Source: Clostridia bacterium
GTDB lineage: Bacteria; Bacillota; Clostridia; Christensenellales; UBA1242
Direction: 5' to 3'
NCBI GenBank assembly: GCA_017473795.1
Contig: JAFUJE010000103.1
Span: 1 to 5,521 of the forward strand
DNA length: 5,521 bases
Shown here piece by piece: positions 1 to 5,521 of the stretch. Position numbers and translations under genes: made by a program. Position 1 is the stretch's first letter; every line of letters starts with the position of its first letter. The notes under the pieces are model-generated. The model saw only the letters and a list, made by a program, of their open reading frames with translations. It made no database searches and was not told the DNA's origin.

Positions 1-890
1 AAGTGGTAGTAAGTGATGGGGCGAAAAGTGATGTTGGTAATCTATTAGATATTTTTGACAATGATGCTCGGGTTGCGATGTGTGACCCTGTTTATCCGGT
101 ATATTTAGATACGAATCTAATGTTGGGGCGGCAACCTGTTTTTTTAAAAGCCACGGCGGAAAATAATTTTTTACCGTTGCCAAGTAAGGAATTACAAGCG
201 AATATTATTTATTTGTGTAATCCGTCTAATCCGCTGGGTGTATGTTATACCCATGAACAGTTAAAACAATGGGTCGATTTTGCTAAGGAACGGCAAGCGG
301 TAATTTTGTATGATGCAGCTTATGCGTGTTTTGTTAAAGACCCAAACTTACCTAAAAGTATTTTTGAAATTCCGGGGGCACAAGAATGTGCGATTGAAAT
401 TGGCTCCTTATCAAAGATGGCGGGATTTACTGGTGTGCGTTGTGGTTATACCATTGTACCCAAAAAACTACGAACATCAGATGGCGTCAGTTTGCATCAA
501 TTATGGCAACGACGACAGGCAACCAAGTTTAACGGGGTTAGTTATATCGTACAGCGTGGGGCGGCAGCAGTTTTTTCGTCGGCAGGTTTAGTTGCTGTGG
601 CTAAAAATATCAATTACTACCGGCGTAATATGCGTTTGCTTTGTCGAACTTTGCGTAAATTACATTGGCAGTTTTACGGCGGAGAACATGCACCCTATGT
701 TTGGGTACGCTGTCCGCGCGGGTTAAGTTCTTGGGATTGTTTTGACTTGTTATTAAAAGAGACAGGAATTGTTTGTACTCCTGGTGTCGGTTTTGGTAAA
801 TGTGGTGAAAATTATATTCGCTTAACGGGGTTTAATACTTATCAAAATACCAAGTTAGCCTGCGAACGTTTATTACAATACTTTATGTAA
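1..890 (+). CDS. dapL: LL-diaminopimelate aminotransferase, 3' part (5' end outside window)
   Basis: This is a PLP-dependent class I/II aminotransferase that converts tetrahydrodipicolinate and glutamate to LL-2,6-diaminopimelate in one step, feeding lysine and peptidoglycan synthesis in the cytosol. The reading frame is open from the window edge (first full codon at 3), giving about 295 residues. The family is about 410 long, so roughly 115 N-terminal residues lie upstream. Visible family signatures, numbered within the fragment, are SDGAK (4-8), DPVYPVY (28-34), CNPSNPLG (72-79, cofactor-contacting Asn), YDAAYA (103-108), SLSKMAGFTGVR (135-146, with K138 as the Schiff-base lysine), TKFNGVSYIVQR (174-185), APYVWV (230-235) and the substrate-carboxylate Arg in YIRLTGF (R273). 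The last motif departs from the usual VRVSAFG form, but the key Arg is kept. The GTG at position 3 is internal, not a start. The gene seems intact to its TAA. Assignment to DapL rather than another aminotransferase is firm from these motifs. Confidence 0.93.
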   Translation, partial: VVVSDGAKSDVGNLLDIFDNDARVAMCDPVYPVYLDTNLMLGRQPVFLKATAENNFLPLPSKELQANIIYLCNPSNPLGVCYTHEQLKQWVDFAKERQAVILYDAAYACFVKDPNLPKSIFEIPGAQECAIEIGSLSKMAGFTGVRCGYTIVPKKLRTSDGVSLHQLWQRRQATKFNGVSYIVQRGAAAVFSSAGLVAVAKNINYYRRNMRLLCRTLRKLHWQFYGGEHAPYVWVRCPRGLSSWDCFDLLLKETGIVCTPGVGFGKCGENYIRLTGFNTYQNTKLACERLLQYFM

Positions 891-891
891 C

Positions 892-920
892 TTGCATGAA
901 GGAGAAATTTTTGTTACACT
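892..920 (+). promoter_or_regulatory. Probable sigma-A promoter for tRNA-Arg and perhaps pflAB
   Basis: A weak -35 (TTGCAT, 892-897) is separated by 17 bases from a -10 TACACT (915-920), which is preceded by TGT and so forms an extended -10. The expected transcription start is around 926-928, a few bases before the tRNA 5' end at 932. It sits directly after the dapL stop codon. No hairpin with a T-tract separates the tRNA from pflA, so transcripts may run on into pflAB. This is inferred from consensus matching only. Confidence 0.45.
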
Positions 921-931
921 GAAAGGAGTCA

Positions 932-1006
932 GTTCCCTTAGTTCAATGGATAGAACGGAAGCCTCCTAAGCTTCAGATGTGGTTTCGACTACCGCAGGGA
1001 ACACCA
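932..1006 (+). tRNA. tRNA-Arg (anticodon CCU), CCA encoded
   Basis: A complete 75-base cloverleaf can be drawn by hand. The acceptor stem GTTCCCT (932-938) pairs perfectly with AGGGAAC (996-1002), followed by discriminator A1003 and an encoded CCA (1004-1006). The D-stem is GTTC/GAAC (941-944/953-956). The anticodon stem GAAGC/GCTTC (958-962/970-974) encloses loop CTCCTAA, with anticodon CCT at 965-967, which decodes the rare arginine codon AGG. A 4-base variable loop follows. The T-arm GTGGT/ACCGC (979-983/991-995, one G-U pair) carries the canonical loop TTCGACT. No mispairs suggest decay. It lies between dapL and pflA on the same strand. Confidence 0.97.
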
Positions 1007-1018
1007 TAAAAACAAAAC

Positions 1019-1023
1019 GGTGA
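1019..1023 (+). promoter_or_regulatory. Shine-Dalgarno supporting the TTG start of pflA
   Basis: GGTGA lies 7 bases before TTG 1031. The in-frame ATG at 1040 would have it 16 bases away, and the ATG at 1067 has no recognisable ribosome binding site. This is the main reason for preferring the TTG start, although the motif itself is only moderate. Confidence 0.4.
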
Positions 1024-1030
1024 AAATGAT

Positions 1031-1792
1031 TTGTCGGTTATGACTTTTAATAGTAAGTTTAAAACAATGGTTGGCAAAGTTCATTCACTGGAAACGTTTG
1101 GAGCGGTGGACGGGCCGGGGATTCGGTTCGTTGTTTTTTTGCAAGGTTGTCCGTTGCGTTGTTTATATTGTCATAATCCAGATACATGGCGGGTCGATGG
1201 GGGAACCGCCATGTCGGTGGCTGAATTAATGGAGCAGGTTAAAAAGTATCAAAATTATTTTGGCAGTGAGGGCGGTGTGACGGTAACGGGTGGCGAACCT
1301 TTATGGCAAATTGATTTTGTGATTGAATTTTTTAAGGCTTTAAAAAAACAGAAAATTCATACTTGTTTAGATACGTCAGGGATTTTGTTTCAACCGAGTG
1401 CCGAACGGAAGTTTGACAAATTATTAAAGTATACAGATTTGGTTTTGCTGGATATTAAACAAGTGAATCAAGAAAAACACAAATTCTTAACCGGACAGAG
1501 TAATGAAAACGTTTTGGCTTTTGCCGAATACTTGCACAAAAAAAATGTGCCAACTTGGATTCGTTTTGTCTTGGTGCCAGGTGTGACCGATGATTTGACT
1601 GATGTACGTAAATTGCGGGATTTTATCAAAACATTAAAGAATGTTGTAAGAATTGAAGTTTTACCATATCATACTATGGGCGAAAAAAAATACGCTGAAC
1701 TTAATCTAGATTATCGGTTAAAAGGGGTGAAAGCTCCGGACGCAGAAACAATTACCTTGGTTAGTCAAATCTTGAGAGGAGAAAAACAATGA
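1031..1792 (+). CDS. pflA: Pyruvate formate-lyase-activating enzyme (radical SAM)
   Basis: A cytosolic radical-SAM enzyme that uses reductively cleaved S-adenosylmethionine to abstract hydrogen from the active-site glycine of PflB. The CxxxCxxC cluster-binding motif is C40, C44 and C47 within [15 protein letters not shown], and the SAM-binding GGE is at 87-89 (TGGEPLWQ). Other family blocks are VDGPGIRF (26-33), HTCLDTSG (110-117), LLDIK (139-143), WIRFVLVPG (176-184) and LPYH (211-214). With the TTG start the protein has 253 residues. Alternatives are ATG 1040 (250 aa) or ATG 1067 (241 aa). The last begins MVGKVHSLE and fits the usual N-terminus best, but has no Shine-Dalgarno, so the true start is uncertain. 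The gene begins 24 bases after tRNA-Arg and its TGA overlaps the pflB ATG. Activase-first order differs from the E. coli pflB-pflA arrangement. Function is very secure. Confidence 0.95.
   Translation: MSVMTFNSKFKTMVGKVHSLETFGAVDGPGIRFVVFLQGCPLRCLYCHNPDTWRVDGGTAMSVAELMEQVKKYQNYFGSEGGVTVTGGEPLWQIDFVIEFFKALKKQKIHTCLDTSGILFQPSAERKFDKLLKYTDLVLLDIKQVNQEKHKFLTGQSNENVLAFAEYLHKKNVPTWIRFVLVPGVTDDLTDVRKLRDFIKTLKNVVRIEVLPYHTMGEKKYAELNLDYRLKGVKAPDAETITLVSQILRGEKQ
1775..1781 (+). promoter_or_regulatory. Strong Shine-Dalgarno of pflB inside the end of pflA
   Basis: AGAGGAG lies 7 bases before the pflB ATG at 1789 and within the last pflA codons. Together with the ATGA stop/start overlap (1789-1792) it indicates that pflB is translated from the pflA message, with both re-initiation and independent ribosome entry possible. 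It is the strongest ribosome binding site in the window, which fits the need for far more PflB than catalytic PflA. Confidence 0.75.
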
Positions 1793-4017
1793 GAGAACAA
1801 TGGGTAGGTTTTAAAGAAGGAAATTGGACGGAAAATATTGACGTTCGTGATTTTATTTTAAAGAACTACACACTTTATTTGGGTGATGAAGCCTTTTTGG
1901 CAAAGCCGACTACGGCAACTCGTAAGTTAGTCAAAATGGTGGAAGAACTAAATGCTCAGGAACGTGAGAAGGGTGGCGTTTTAGATGCTGATACTAAAAT
2001 TGTGTCGACGATTACCAGTCACGAAGCCGGTTACCTTGATAAAAAATTAGAAAAGATTGTCGGCTTACAAACTGACAAACCATTTAAAAGGGCTTTACAC
2101 GTTTTTGGTGGTATCCGTTGTTCGGAAAGTGCTTTATCTAGTTATGGCTATGAATTAGATGCCGATGTTAAAAACGTCTTTACCAAATATCGTAAGACAC
2201 ATAATCAAGGTGTATTTGATGTTTATACCGAAGAGATGCGTAAAGCACGTCATGTGGGAATTATTACCGGCTTGCCCGATGCTTACGGACGTGGCCGAAT
2301 TATTGGCGATTACCGTCGTGTGGCTTTGTATGGTGTTGATCGTTTGATTGAAGAAAAGAAAAAATTTTTAAAAACTCAGACCAAAGATTTTACGGCTGAT
2401 GCAATTAGAAAGCGTGAAGAAATTGCCGAACAAATTAGAGCCTTGAATGATTTAAAAACCATGGCGCAAACTTATGGTTATGATATCAGCGTCCCGGCAA
2501 AAAATGCACGGGAAGCGGTACAGTTTTTGTATTTTGGTTATTTGGGTGCTGTCAAAGACCAAAATGGTGCGGCAATGAGTTTAGGACGCAATACAACTTT
2601 CTTGGATATTTACATTGAACGTGATTTAAGAAATGGAACGTTGACCGAACAAGCGGCGCAAGAGTTAGTCGACCATTTTGTGATGAAATTACGTTTGGTT
2701 AAGTTCATGCGTACTTCGGAATATAACAAGTTGTTCAGTGGAGACCCGACTTGGGTAACCGAATCCATTGGGGGTATGAGTGTGGAGGGTAAACCTTTGG
2801 TAACCAAAACCGCCTTCCGTATGTTACACACGTTGGATAATTTAGGTCATGCACCGGAACCAAATTTAACCATTTTATGGGCGGAAAAGTTGCCACAAAA
2901 TTTTAAAAACTATTGCGCCAAGATGAGTATTAAGACCTGTGCTATTCAGTATGAAAATGATGATTTGATGCGTCCTTACATGGGCGATGATTATGCCATT
3001 GCTTGTTGCGTCAGTTGTATGCGTATCGGTAAGGACATGCAGTTCTTCGGGGCACGGGCTAATTTGGCTAAATGTTTATTGTACGCAATCAACGGCGGTA
3101 AAGATGAAAAGACGAAAGAACAAGTTTCGCCGGTAATGACGCCGATCAAAGGGGACTATCTAAACTATAAAGAAGTGATGAAGCAGTACGACAAAACTAT
3201 GGATTGGTTGGTGGAACTTTACGTTAACACTTTGAATTGTATCCATTACATGCATGACAAATATTGCTATGAAGCTTTGGAAATGGCTTTGCATGATGAT
3301 GACGTGCATCGATTCTTTGCGACCGGTATTGCGGGCTTATCATGTGCTGTGGACAGTTTATCGGCAATTAAGTATGCAAAAGTTAAGGTTATTCGTGATG
3401 CAGATGGTGATGCCGTTGATTACGAAGTTGAAGGTGATTATCCAAAGTATGGTAACAATGATAAACGGGTTGATGATATTGCCGTTGATTTAGTCGATCG
3501 TTTTATGCAAAAAGTACGTAAACACAAAACTTATCGTGATGCAGAACCAACAACCAGTATTTTGACAATTACCTCTAACGTGGTTTATGGGAAGAAAACT
3601 GGCTCTACGCCGGACGGACGTAAAGCGGGTGAACCATTGGCTCCGGGTGCAAACCCGATGGCAGGGCGTGATACCAATGGTGCTTTGGCTTCATTGGAAA
3701 GTGTTGCTAAGATTAATTATAAAAACGCTCGTGACGGGATTTCCAATACATTCTCAATTGTGCCAGCGTCGTTGGGTAAGGATTTAGATACACAGGTTGC
3801 TAACTTATGCGGCTTGCTTGACGGTTATATGAGGAGTAAGGGACATCACTTGAATGTTAATGTCTTTGACCGTGATACTTTGATTGATGCACAAAACCAC
3901 CCAGAAAAATATCCGAGTTTGACTATCCGTGTTTCGGGTTATGCGGTTAACTTTGTTAAGTTAACGAAAGAGCAACAAGATGATGTCATCGCACGTACAA
4001 TCCACGAAAAGATGTAA
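1789..4017 (+). CDS. pflB: Formate acetyltransferase (pyruvate formate-lyase), glycyl-radical enzyme
   Basis: Converts pyruvate and CoA to acetyl-CoA and formate in anaerobic mixed-acid metabolism. The protein is cytosolic and probably a homodimer, as in the family. It has 742 residues against 760 in E. coli, and motifs match end to end: NVRDF-like [10 protein letters not shown] near the N-terminus, [45 protein letters not shown] and YENDDLMRP. The catalytic cysteine pair is C406-C407 ([10 protein letters not shown], bases 3004-3009), followed by [10 protein letters not shown]. The radical-bearing G717 lies in RVSGYAVNF (bases 3937-3939) near the C-terminus. The PFL domain covers roughly residues 10-605 and the glycine-radical domain the last 120. 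Several residues are missing just before HHLNVNV compared with E. coli, explaining part of the shorter length. An extra cysteine, C410, sits three residues after the catalytic pair where E. coli has proline. The reading frame is intact, and the preserved Cys-Cys and Gly separate it from diol or glycerol dehydratase relatives. Confidence 0.98.
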   Translation: MREQWVGFKEGNWTENIDVRDFILKNYTLYLGDEAFLAKPTTATRKLVKMVEELNAQEREKGGVLDADTKIVSTITSHEAGYLDKKLEKIVGLQTDKPFKRALHVFGGIRCSESALSSYGYELDADVKNVFTKYRKTHNQGVFDVYTEEMRKARHVGIITGLPDAYGRGRIIGDYRRVALYGVDRLIEEKKKFLKTQTKDFTADAIRKREEIAEQIRALNDLKTMAQTYGYDISVPAKNAREAVQFLYFGYLGAVKDQNGAAMSLGRNTTFLDIYIERDLRNGTLTEQAAQELVDHFVMKLRLVKFMRTSEYNKLFSGDPTWVTESIGGMSVEGKPLVTKTAFRMLHTLDNLGHAPEPNLTILWAEKLPQNFKNYCAKMSIKTCAIQYENDDLMRPYMGDDYAIACCVSCMRIGKDMQFFGARANLAKCLLYAINGGKDEKTKEQVSPVMTPIKGDYLNYKEVMKQYDKTMDWLVELYVNTLNCIHYMHDKYCYEALEMALHDDDVHRFFATGIAGLSCAVDSLSAIKYAKVKVIRDADGDAVDYEVEGDYPKYGNNDKRVDDIAVDLVDRFMQKVRKHKTYRDAEPTTSILTITSNVVYGKKTGSTPDGRKAGEPLAPGANPMAGRDTNGALASLESVAKINYKNARDGISNTFSIVPASLGKDLDTQVANLCGLLDGYMRSKGHHLNVNVFDRDTLIDAQNHPEKYPSLTIRVSGYAVNFVKLTKEQQDDVIARTIHEKM

Positions 4018-4035
4018 AATTAAACGAAGTGAAAA

Positions 4036-4158
4036 ATGAAACACAAAATGAAAATTAAGCCCGAATACTTTGATAAAATTAAAAAGGGCGAAAAAATTTA
4101 TGAAGTACGTTTAAACGATGAAAAGCGGCGGTATGGTGTTGTTGCGATTAAATTTTAA
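4036..4158 (+). pseudogene. ASCH-domain protein gene remnant with in-frame internal deletion
   Basis: A 40-codon frame starts 18 bases after the pflB stop, with only a weak purine-rich stretch upstream (GAAGTG). Residues 2-32 (HKMKIKPEYFDKIKKGEK, then EVRLNDEKRR) match the conserved N-terminus of small ASCH-domain proteins, a PUA-like fold thought to bind RNA or modified nucleotides. Residues 33-40 (YGVVAIKF) match the usual C-terminal strand of the same proteins. Full-length members are about 105-115 residues, so about 70 central residues seem to be missing, with the junction near 4131 (CGGCGG followed by TATGGT). The frame is kept across the junction and ends in TAA. I infer a degraded gene. 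A functional micropeptide cannot be excluded, but too little of the fold remains for normal ASCH activity. The family match is from memory of the motif pattern, not a search. Confidence 0.6.
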
Positions 4159-4195
4159 GTTATAAAAACTGTTTTTTGGGACATGATAAAGCAGT

Positions 4196-4918
4196 ATGCG
4201 AAAATTATTAATGGCAGCAACGTGTTGGTTAATGGCGTTAACTACAATGATTAGTGGCAATGCTAATGGTGTTGTTAATTGGGGTTTAAGTCATCGTGGT
4301 AACGAAACTACGCCGGTGGTGAGTGAACTTGGGGCAGAGTTATTAAAAAAGTACGACGGTATGTATGTGGGTGATACCAGTAAGAAGCAAGTTTATTTAA
4401 CTTTTGATTTGGGTTATGAGGCTGGTTATACGGCAGAGGTTTTAGATATTTTAAAAGAATATCAAATCAAGGGGTTGTTCTTCTTGTGTGGTAATTATTT
4501 AAGCCAAAATGATTTAATTGTCCGTATGCAAAATGAAGGACATCAATTAGGTAATCATACCAATAAACATCGGGACTTACCGTCTTTAAGTGAAGATGGT
4601 ATTCGGGAAGATATTCGCAGTTTGCAATTACCGACGACACCCAAATTTTTCCGACCGCCCCAAGGGCGCTTTGATGAGAAAACGCTACGAGTAGCTCAAG
4701 AAGAAGGGTTGCGTGCGGTTTTATGGAGTTTAGCAATCCAAGACTGGCAAAAAACGCCGAAGTTAGATGTCGCTAAATCTACTAATAAAATTTTAGAGAG
4801 AGTGCACCCCGGGGCAATCATGTTATTCCATATTACCAACCCTGGAACACCAGAAATGTTACGTAGCTTAATTCCAGCTTTGCAAGAAAAAGGTTACACA
4901 TTTGGTGAATTAGTTTAA
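4196..4918 (+). CDS. pdaA: Secreted PdaA-like polysaccharide deacetylase (NodB homology domain)
   Basis: A 240-residue exported enzyme predicted to remove N-acetyl groups from peptidoglycan muramic acid. Bacillus PdaA does this during muramic delta-lactam formation in the spore cortex. Residues 1-23 form a signal peptide: KRL-type basic start, hydrophobic core, and a likely cleavage after GNA (21-23). The mature part opens with the PdaA-type NWGLSHRGNETTP and MYVGDTSKK, then carries the NodB motifs: TFDLGYEAGYT (D71), GNHTNKH (metal-ligand His H121 and H125), FRPPQGRFDE (R153), LWSLAIQDW (D183-W184) and IMLFHIT (H212). The second acidic position of the classic TFDDG is Leu72, where PdaA has Asn, so this is a divergent motif 1. 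The segment between motifs 2 and 3 is a few residues shorter than in Bacillus PdaA. The ribosome binding site is poor (ATAAAG, 4186-4191). The alternative start ATG 4211 would damage the signal peptide. The stop codon interlocks with that of the convergent gene. Whether the role is in spores or the vegetative wall cannot be told here. Confidence 0.87.
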   Translation: MRKLLMAATCWLMALTTMISGNANGVVNWGLSHRGNETTPVVSELGAELLKKYDGMYVGDTSKKQVYLTFDLGYEAGYTAEVLDILKEYQIKGLFFLCGNYLSQNDLIVRMQNEGHQLGNHTNKHRDLPSLSEDGIREDIRSLQLPTTPKFFRPPQGRFDEKTLRVAQEEGLRAVLWSLAIQDWQKTPKLDVAKSTNKILERVHPGAIMLFHITNPGTPEMLRSLIPALQEKGYTFGELV

Positions 4919-5460
4919 CCAATATAAACAGGGGCTGATGTTCGGTTATCGGCTGTAATGATAACTTCAGCAAATGCCAGTCGACGTAGTAATGCACATT
5001 CGTTACGTAAGTCGTGACGGTCGATGATAAAAACTTCTACTGCACCCCAGATAAAAACCCAAGTTGAAACTTCTAAAATTTTTGTTAAAAAAAAATTCCC
5101 AACAAAATGTTCTGCTAGAAAATACAAAAGCATCATTGTCATTCCCAAAACAAACAAGGTAAGTGCAAGGCGTGTATTATATTGCAACTTACGTTTAGCA
5201 ATGTCGTATTCATCGTGAAAATGACGGTGAATACGTCGGGTTATGTCAGATAAGCGTAGTTTAGTATCTTTTGTATGAATGTTAATAATAAAATTTTCTT
5301 TGACTGGTAATGGATAAATATGTTCGGCTTTTTCAATTAAATAATCACTTAAATCCGGATTGATATTATCATCGTCGTATGTATAGTTTGATAAAAGGTC
5401 CTCGGCGTTTTTAACTTTGACGTGTAATGTCAGTTTTTCAGTAAGTAAATGATCATGCAT
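4915..5460 (-). CDS. Uncharacterised membrane protein with two transmembrane helices
   Basis: A 181-residue protein of unknown function. Residues 1-95 are hydrophilic and charged, with an acidic patch (YDDDN, 28-32) and a His/Arg-rich stretch (RRIHRHFHDEYD, 75-86). Two hydrophobic helices follow at about 98-116 and 127-146, separated by a short loop, then a basic C-terminal tail (RNECALLRRLAFAEV). The pattern of an N-terminal soluble domain containing an INPDLSDYLIEKA-like segment, then two helices ending WxxIWxxxE and a charged LRR-type tail, resembles a conserved hypothetical family I recall from Bacillota and other bacteria, but no function is known to me. By the positive-inside rule both termini are probably cytoplasmic. 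The start is ATG 5460: in-frame TAA TAA lie just upstream and no internal Met occurs before residue 107. There is no Shine-Dalgarno, but a promoter abuts the ATG. The gene converges on pdaA, sharing 4 bases. Confidence 0.8.
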   Translation of the reverse strand: MHDHLLTEKLTLHVKVKNAEDLLSNYTYDDDNINPDLSDYLIEKAEHIYPLPVKENFIINIHTKDTKLRLSDITRRIHRHFHDEYDIAKRKLQYNTRLALTLFVLGMTMMLLYFLAEHFVGNFFLTKILEVSTWVFIWGAVEVFIIDRHDLRNECALLRRLAFAEVIITADNRTSAPVYIG

Positions 5461-5465
5461 ACATT

Positions 5466-5494
5466 ATTATGTGTCAACAACAGAGTCTTGTCAA
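5466..5494 (-). promoter_or_regulatory. Near-consensus promoter giving a leaderless or near-leaderless mRNA
   Basis: On the minus strand a perfect -35 TTGACA (5494-5489) is followed after exactly 17 bases by CATAAT (5471-5466), 5 of 6 to consensus. Normal spacing puts the transcription start about 5-7 bases further, at 5458-5461, which is the ATG of the membrane-protein gene (5460-5458). The lack of a Shine-Dalgarno and the in-frame stops immediately upstream agree with leaderless translation. A second TTGACA (5477-5472) lacks a good partner -10. Confidence 0.65.
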
Positions 5495-5503
5495 ACGCTT
5501 GAC
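5490..5503. repeat. Inverted repeat GTCAA-N4-TTGAC, possible operator
   Basis: GTCAA (5490-5494) and TTGAC (5499-5503) form a perfect 5-bp inverted repeat around ACGC. The left arm overlaps the minus-strand -35 TTGACA. The right arm would act as a plus-strand -35 (TTGACT, 5499-5504) for any divergent gene beyond the window. The arrangement fits a regulator site or simply back-to-back -35 elements. No regulator family is recognised. Confidence 0.35.
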
Positions 5504-5521
5504 TTTGTGTTTTTTTAAGTG

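Noticed and set aside
911..927. TTGTTA upstream of the tRNA as a Rex or FNR redox site controlling pfl
   Set aside because: Only the left half resembles a Rex site; the matching right half is absent and no FNR-type TTGAT-N4-ATCAA is present.
932..1006. tRNA-Arg as an attachment site for an integrated element
   Set aside because: Flanking genes are core metabolism, and I saw no duplicated tRNA 3' end, integrase or phage gene in the window.
1026..1043. ATG at 1026 as a leader peptide start before pflA
   Set aside because: It reaches a TGA after only five codons, and its spacing from GGTGA is too short to be convincing.
2610..2831. Minus-strand and alternate-frame open frames inside pflB, pflA and the deacetylase gene
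   Set aside because: They lie wholly within strongly conserved coding sequence, lack ribosome binding sites and show no domain-like residue patterns.
4139..4166. TTGTTG-N16-TATAAA as a promoter for pdaA
   Set aside because: The -10 is good (5 of 6), but the -35 matches at only three positions and the region is AT-rich, so chance matches are expected. It may still be used, but I cannot support it.
4164..4176. AAAAACTGTTTTTT as a Rho-independent terminator after the ASCH remnant
   Set aside because: The arms are only A/T pairs plus one C-G with no room for a loop of three bases, so no stable hairpin can form.
4913..4929. GTTTA-N7-TAAAC inverted repeat at the convergent gene ends as a bidirectional terminator
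   Set aside because: Five mostly A-T pairs and no T-tract on either side make it too weak.

Overview
The window looks like core chromosome of a low-G+C anaerobic or fermentative bacterium, most likely a member of Bacillota. The reasons are the diaminopimelate route through DapL, an oxygen-sensitive pyruvate formate-lyase with its activase, a PdaA-type peptidoglycan deacetylase, and AT-rich third codon positions. The genus cannot be fixed from the sequence alone.

Layout, left to right. Positions 1-890 hold the 3' part of an LL-diaminopimelate aminotransferase gene (dapL) cut by the window edge. A probable promoter (892-920) precedes a complete tRNA-Arg(CCU) gene with encoded CCA (932-1006). 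Only 24 nt later comes pflA, the radical-SAM activase (1031-1792), probably starting at TTG. It overlaps pflB, the glycyl-radical formate acetyltransferase (1789-4017), in an ATGA junction. After pflB lies a 40-codon frame (4036-4158) that reads as the two ends of an ASCH-domain protein joined with the middle missing. Then comes a secreted PdaA-like polysaccharide deacetylase (4196-4918). Its stop codon interlocks with that of a convergent gene for a two-helix membrane protein of unknown function (5460-4915, minus strand). That gene has a near-consensus promoter placed so close to its ATG that the mRNA would be leaderless or nearly so.

How the genes work together. PflA and PflB form one functional unit: PflA uses SAM and a [4Fe-4S] cluster to put a radical on Gly717 of PflB, which then converts pyruvate and CoA to acetyl-CoA and formate. 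DapL (meso-DAP precursor for lysine and cell wall) and the deacetylase (peptidoglycan) both touch the cell wall but do not obviously form an operon with pfl. I found no CRISPR array, transposase, integrase or phage gene. The most unusual items are the collapsed ASCH gene, the predicted leaderless promoter with an overlapping palindrome, the tRNA in the probable pfl leader, and the interlocked convergent stop codons. I see no clear evidence of a wholly new multi-gene system.
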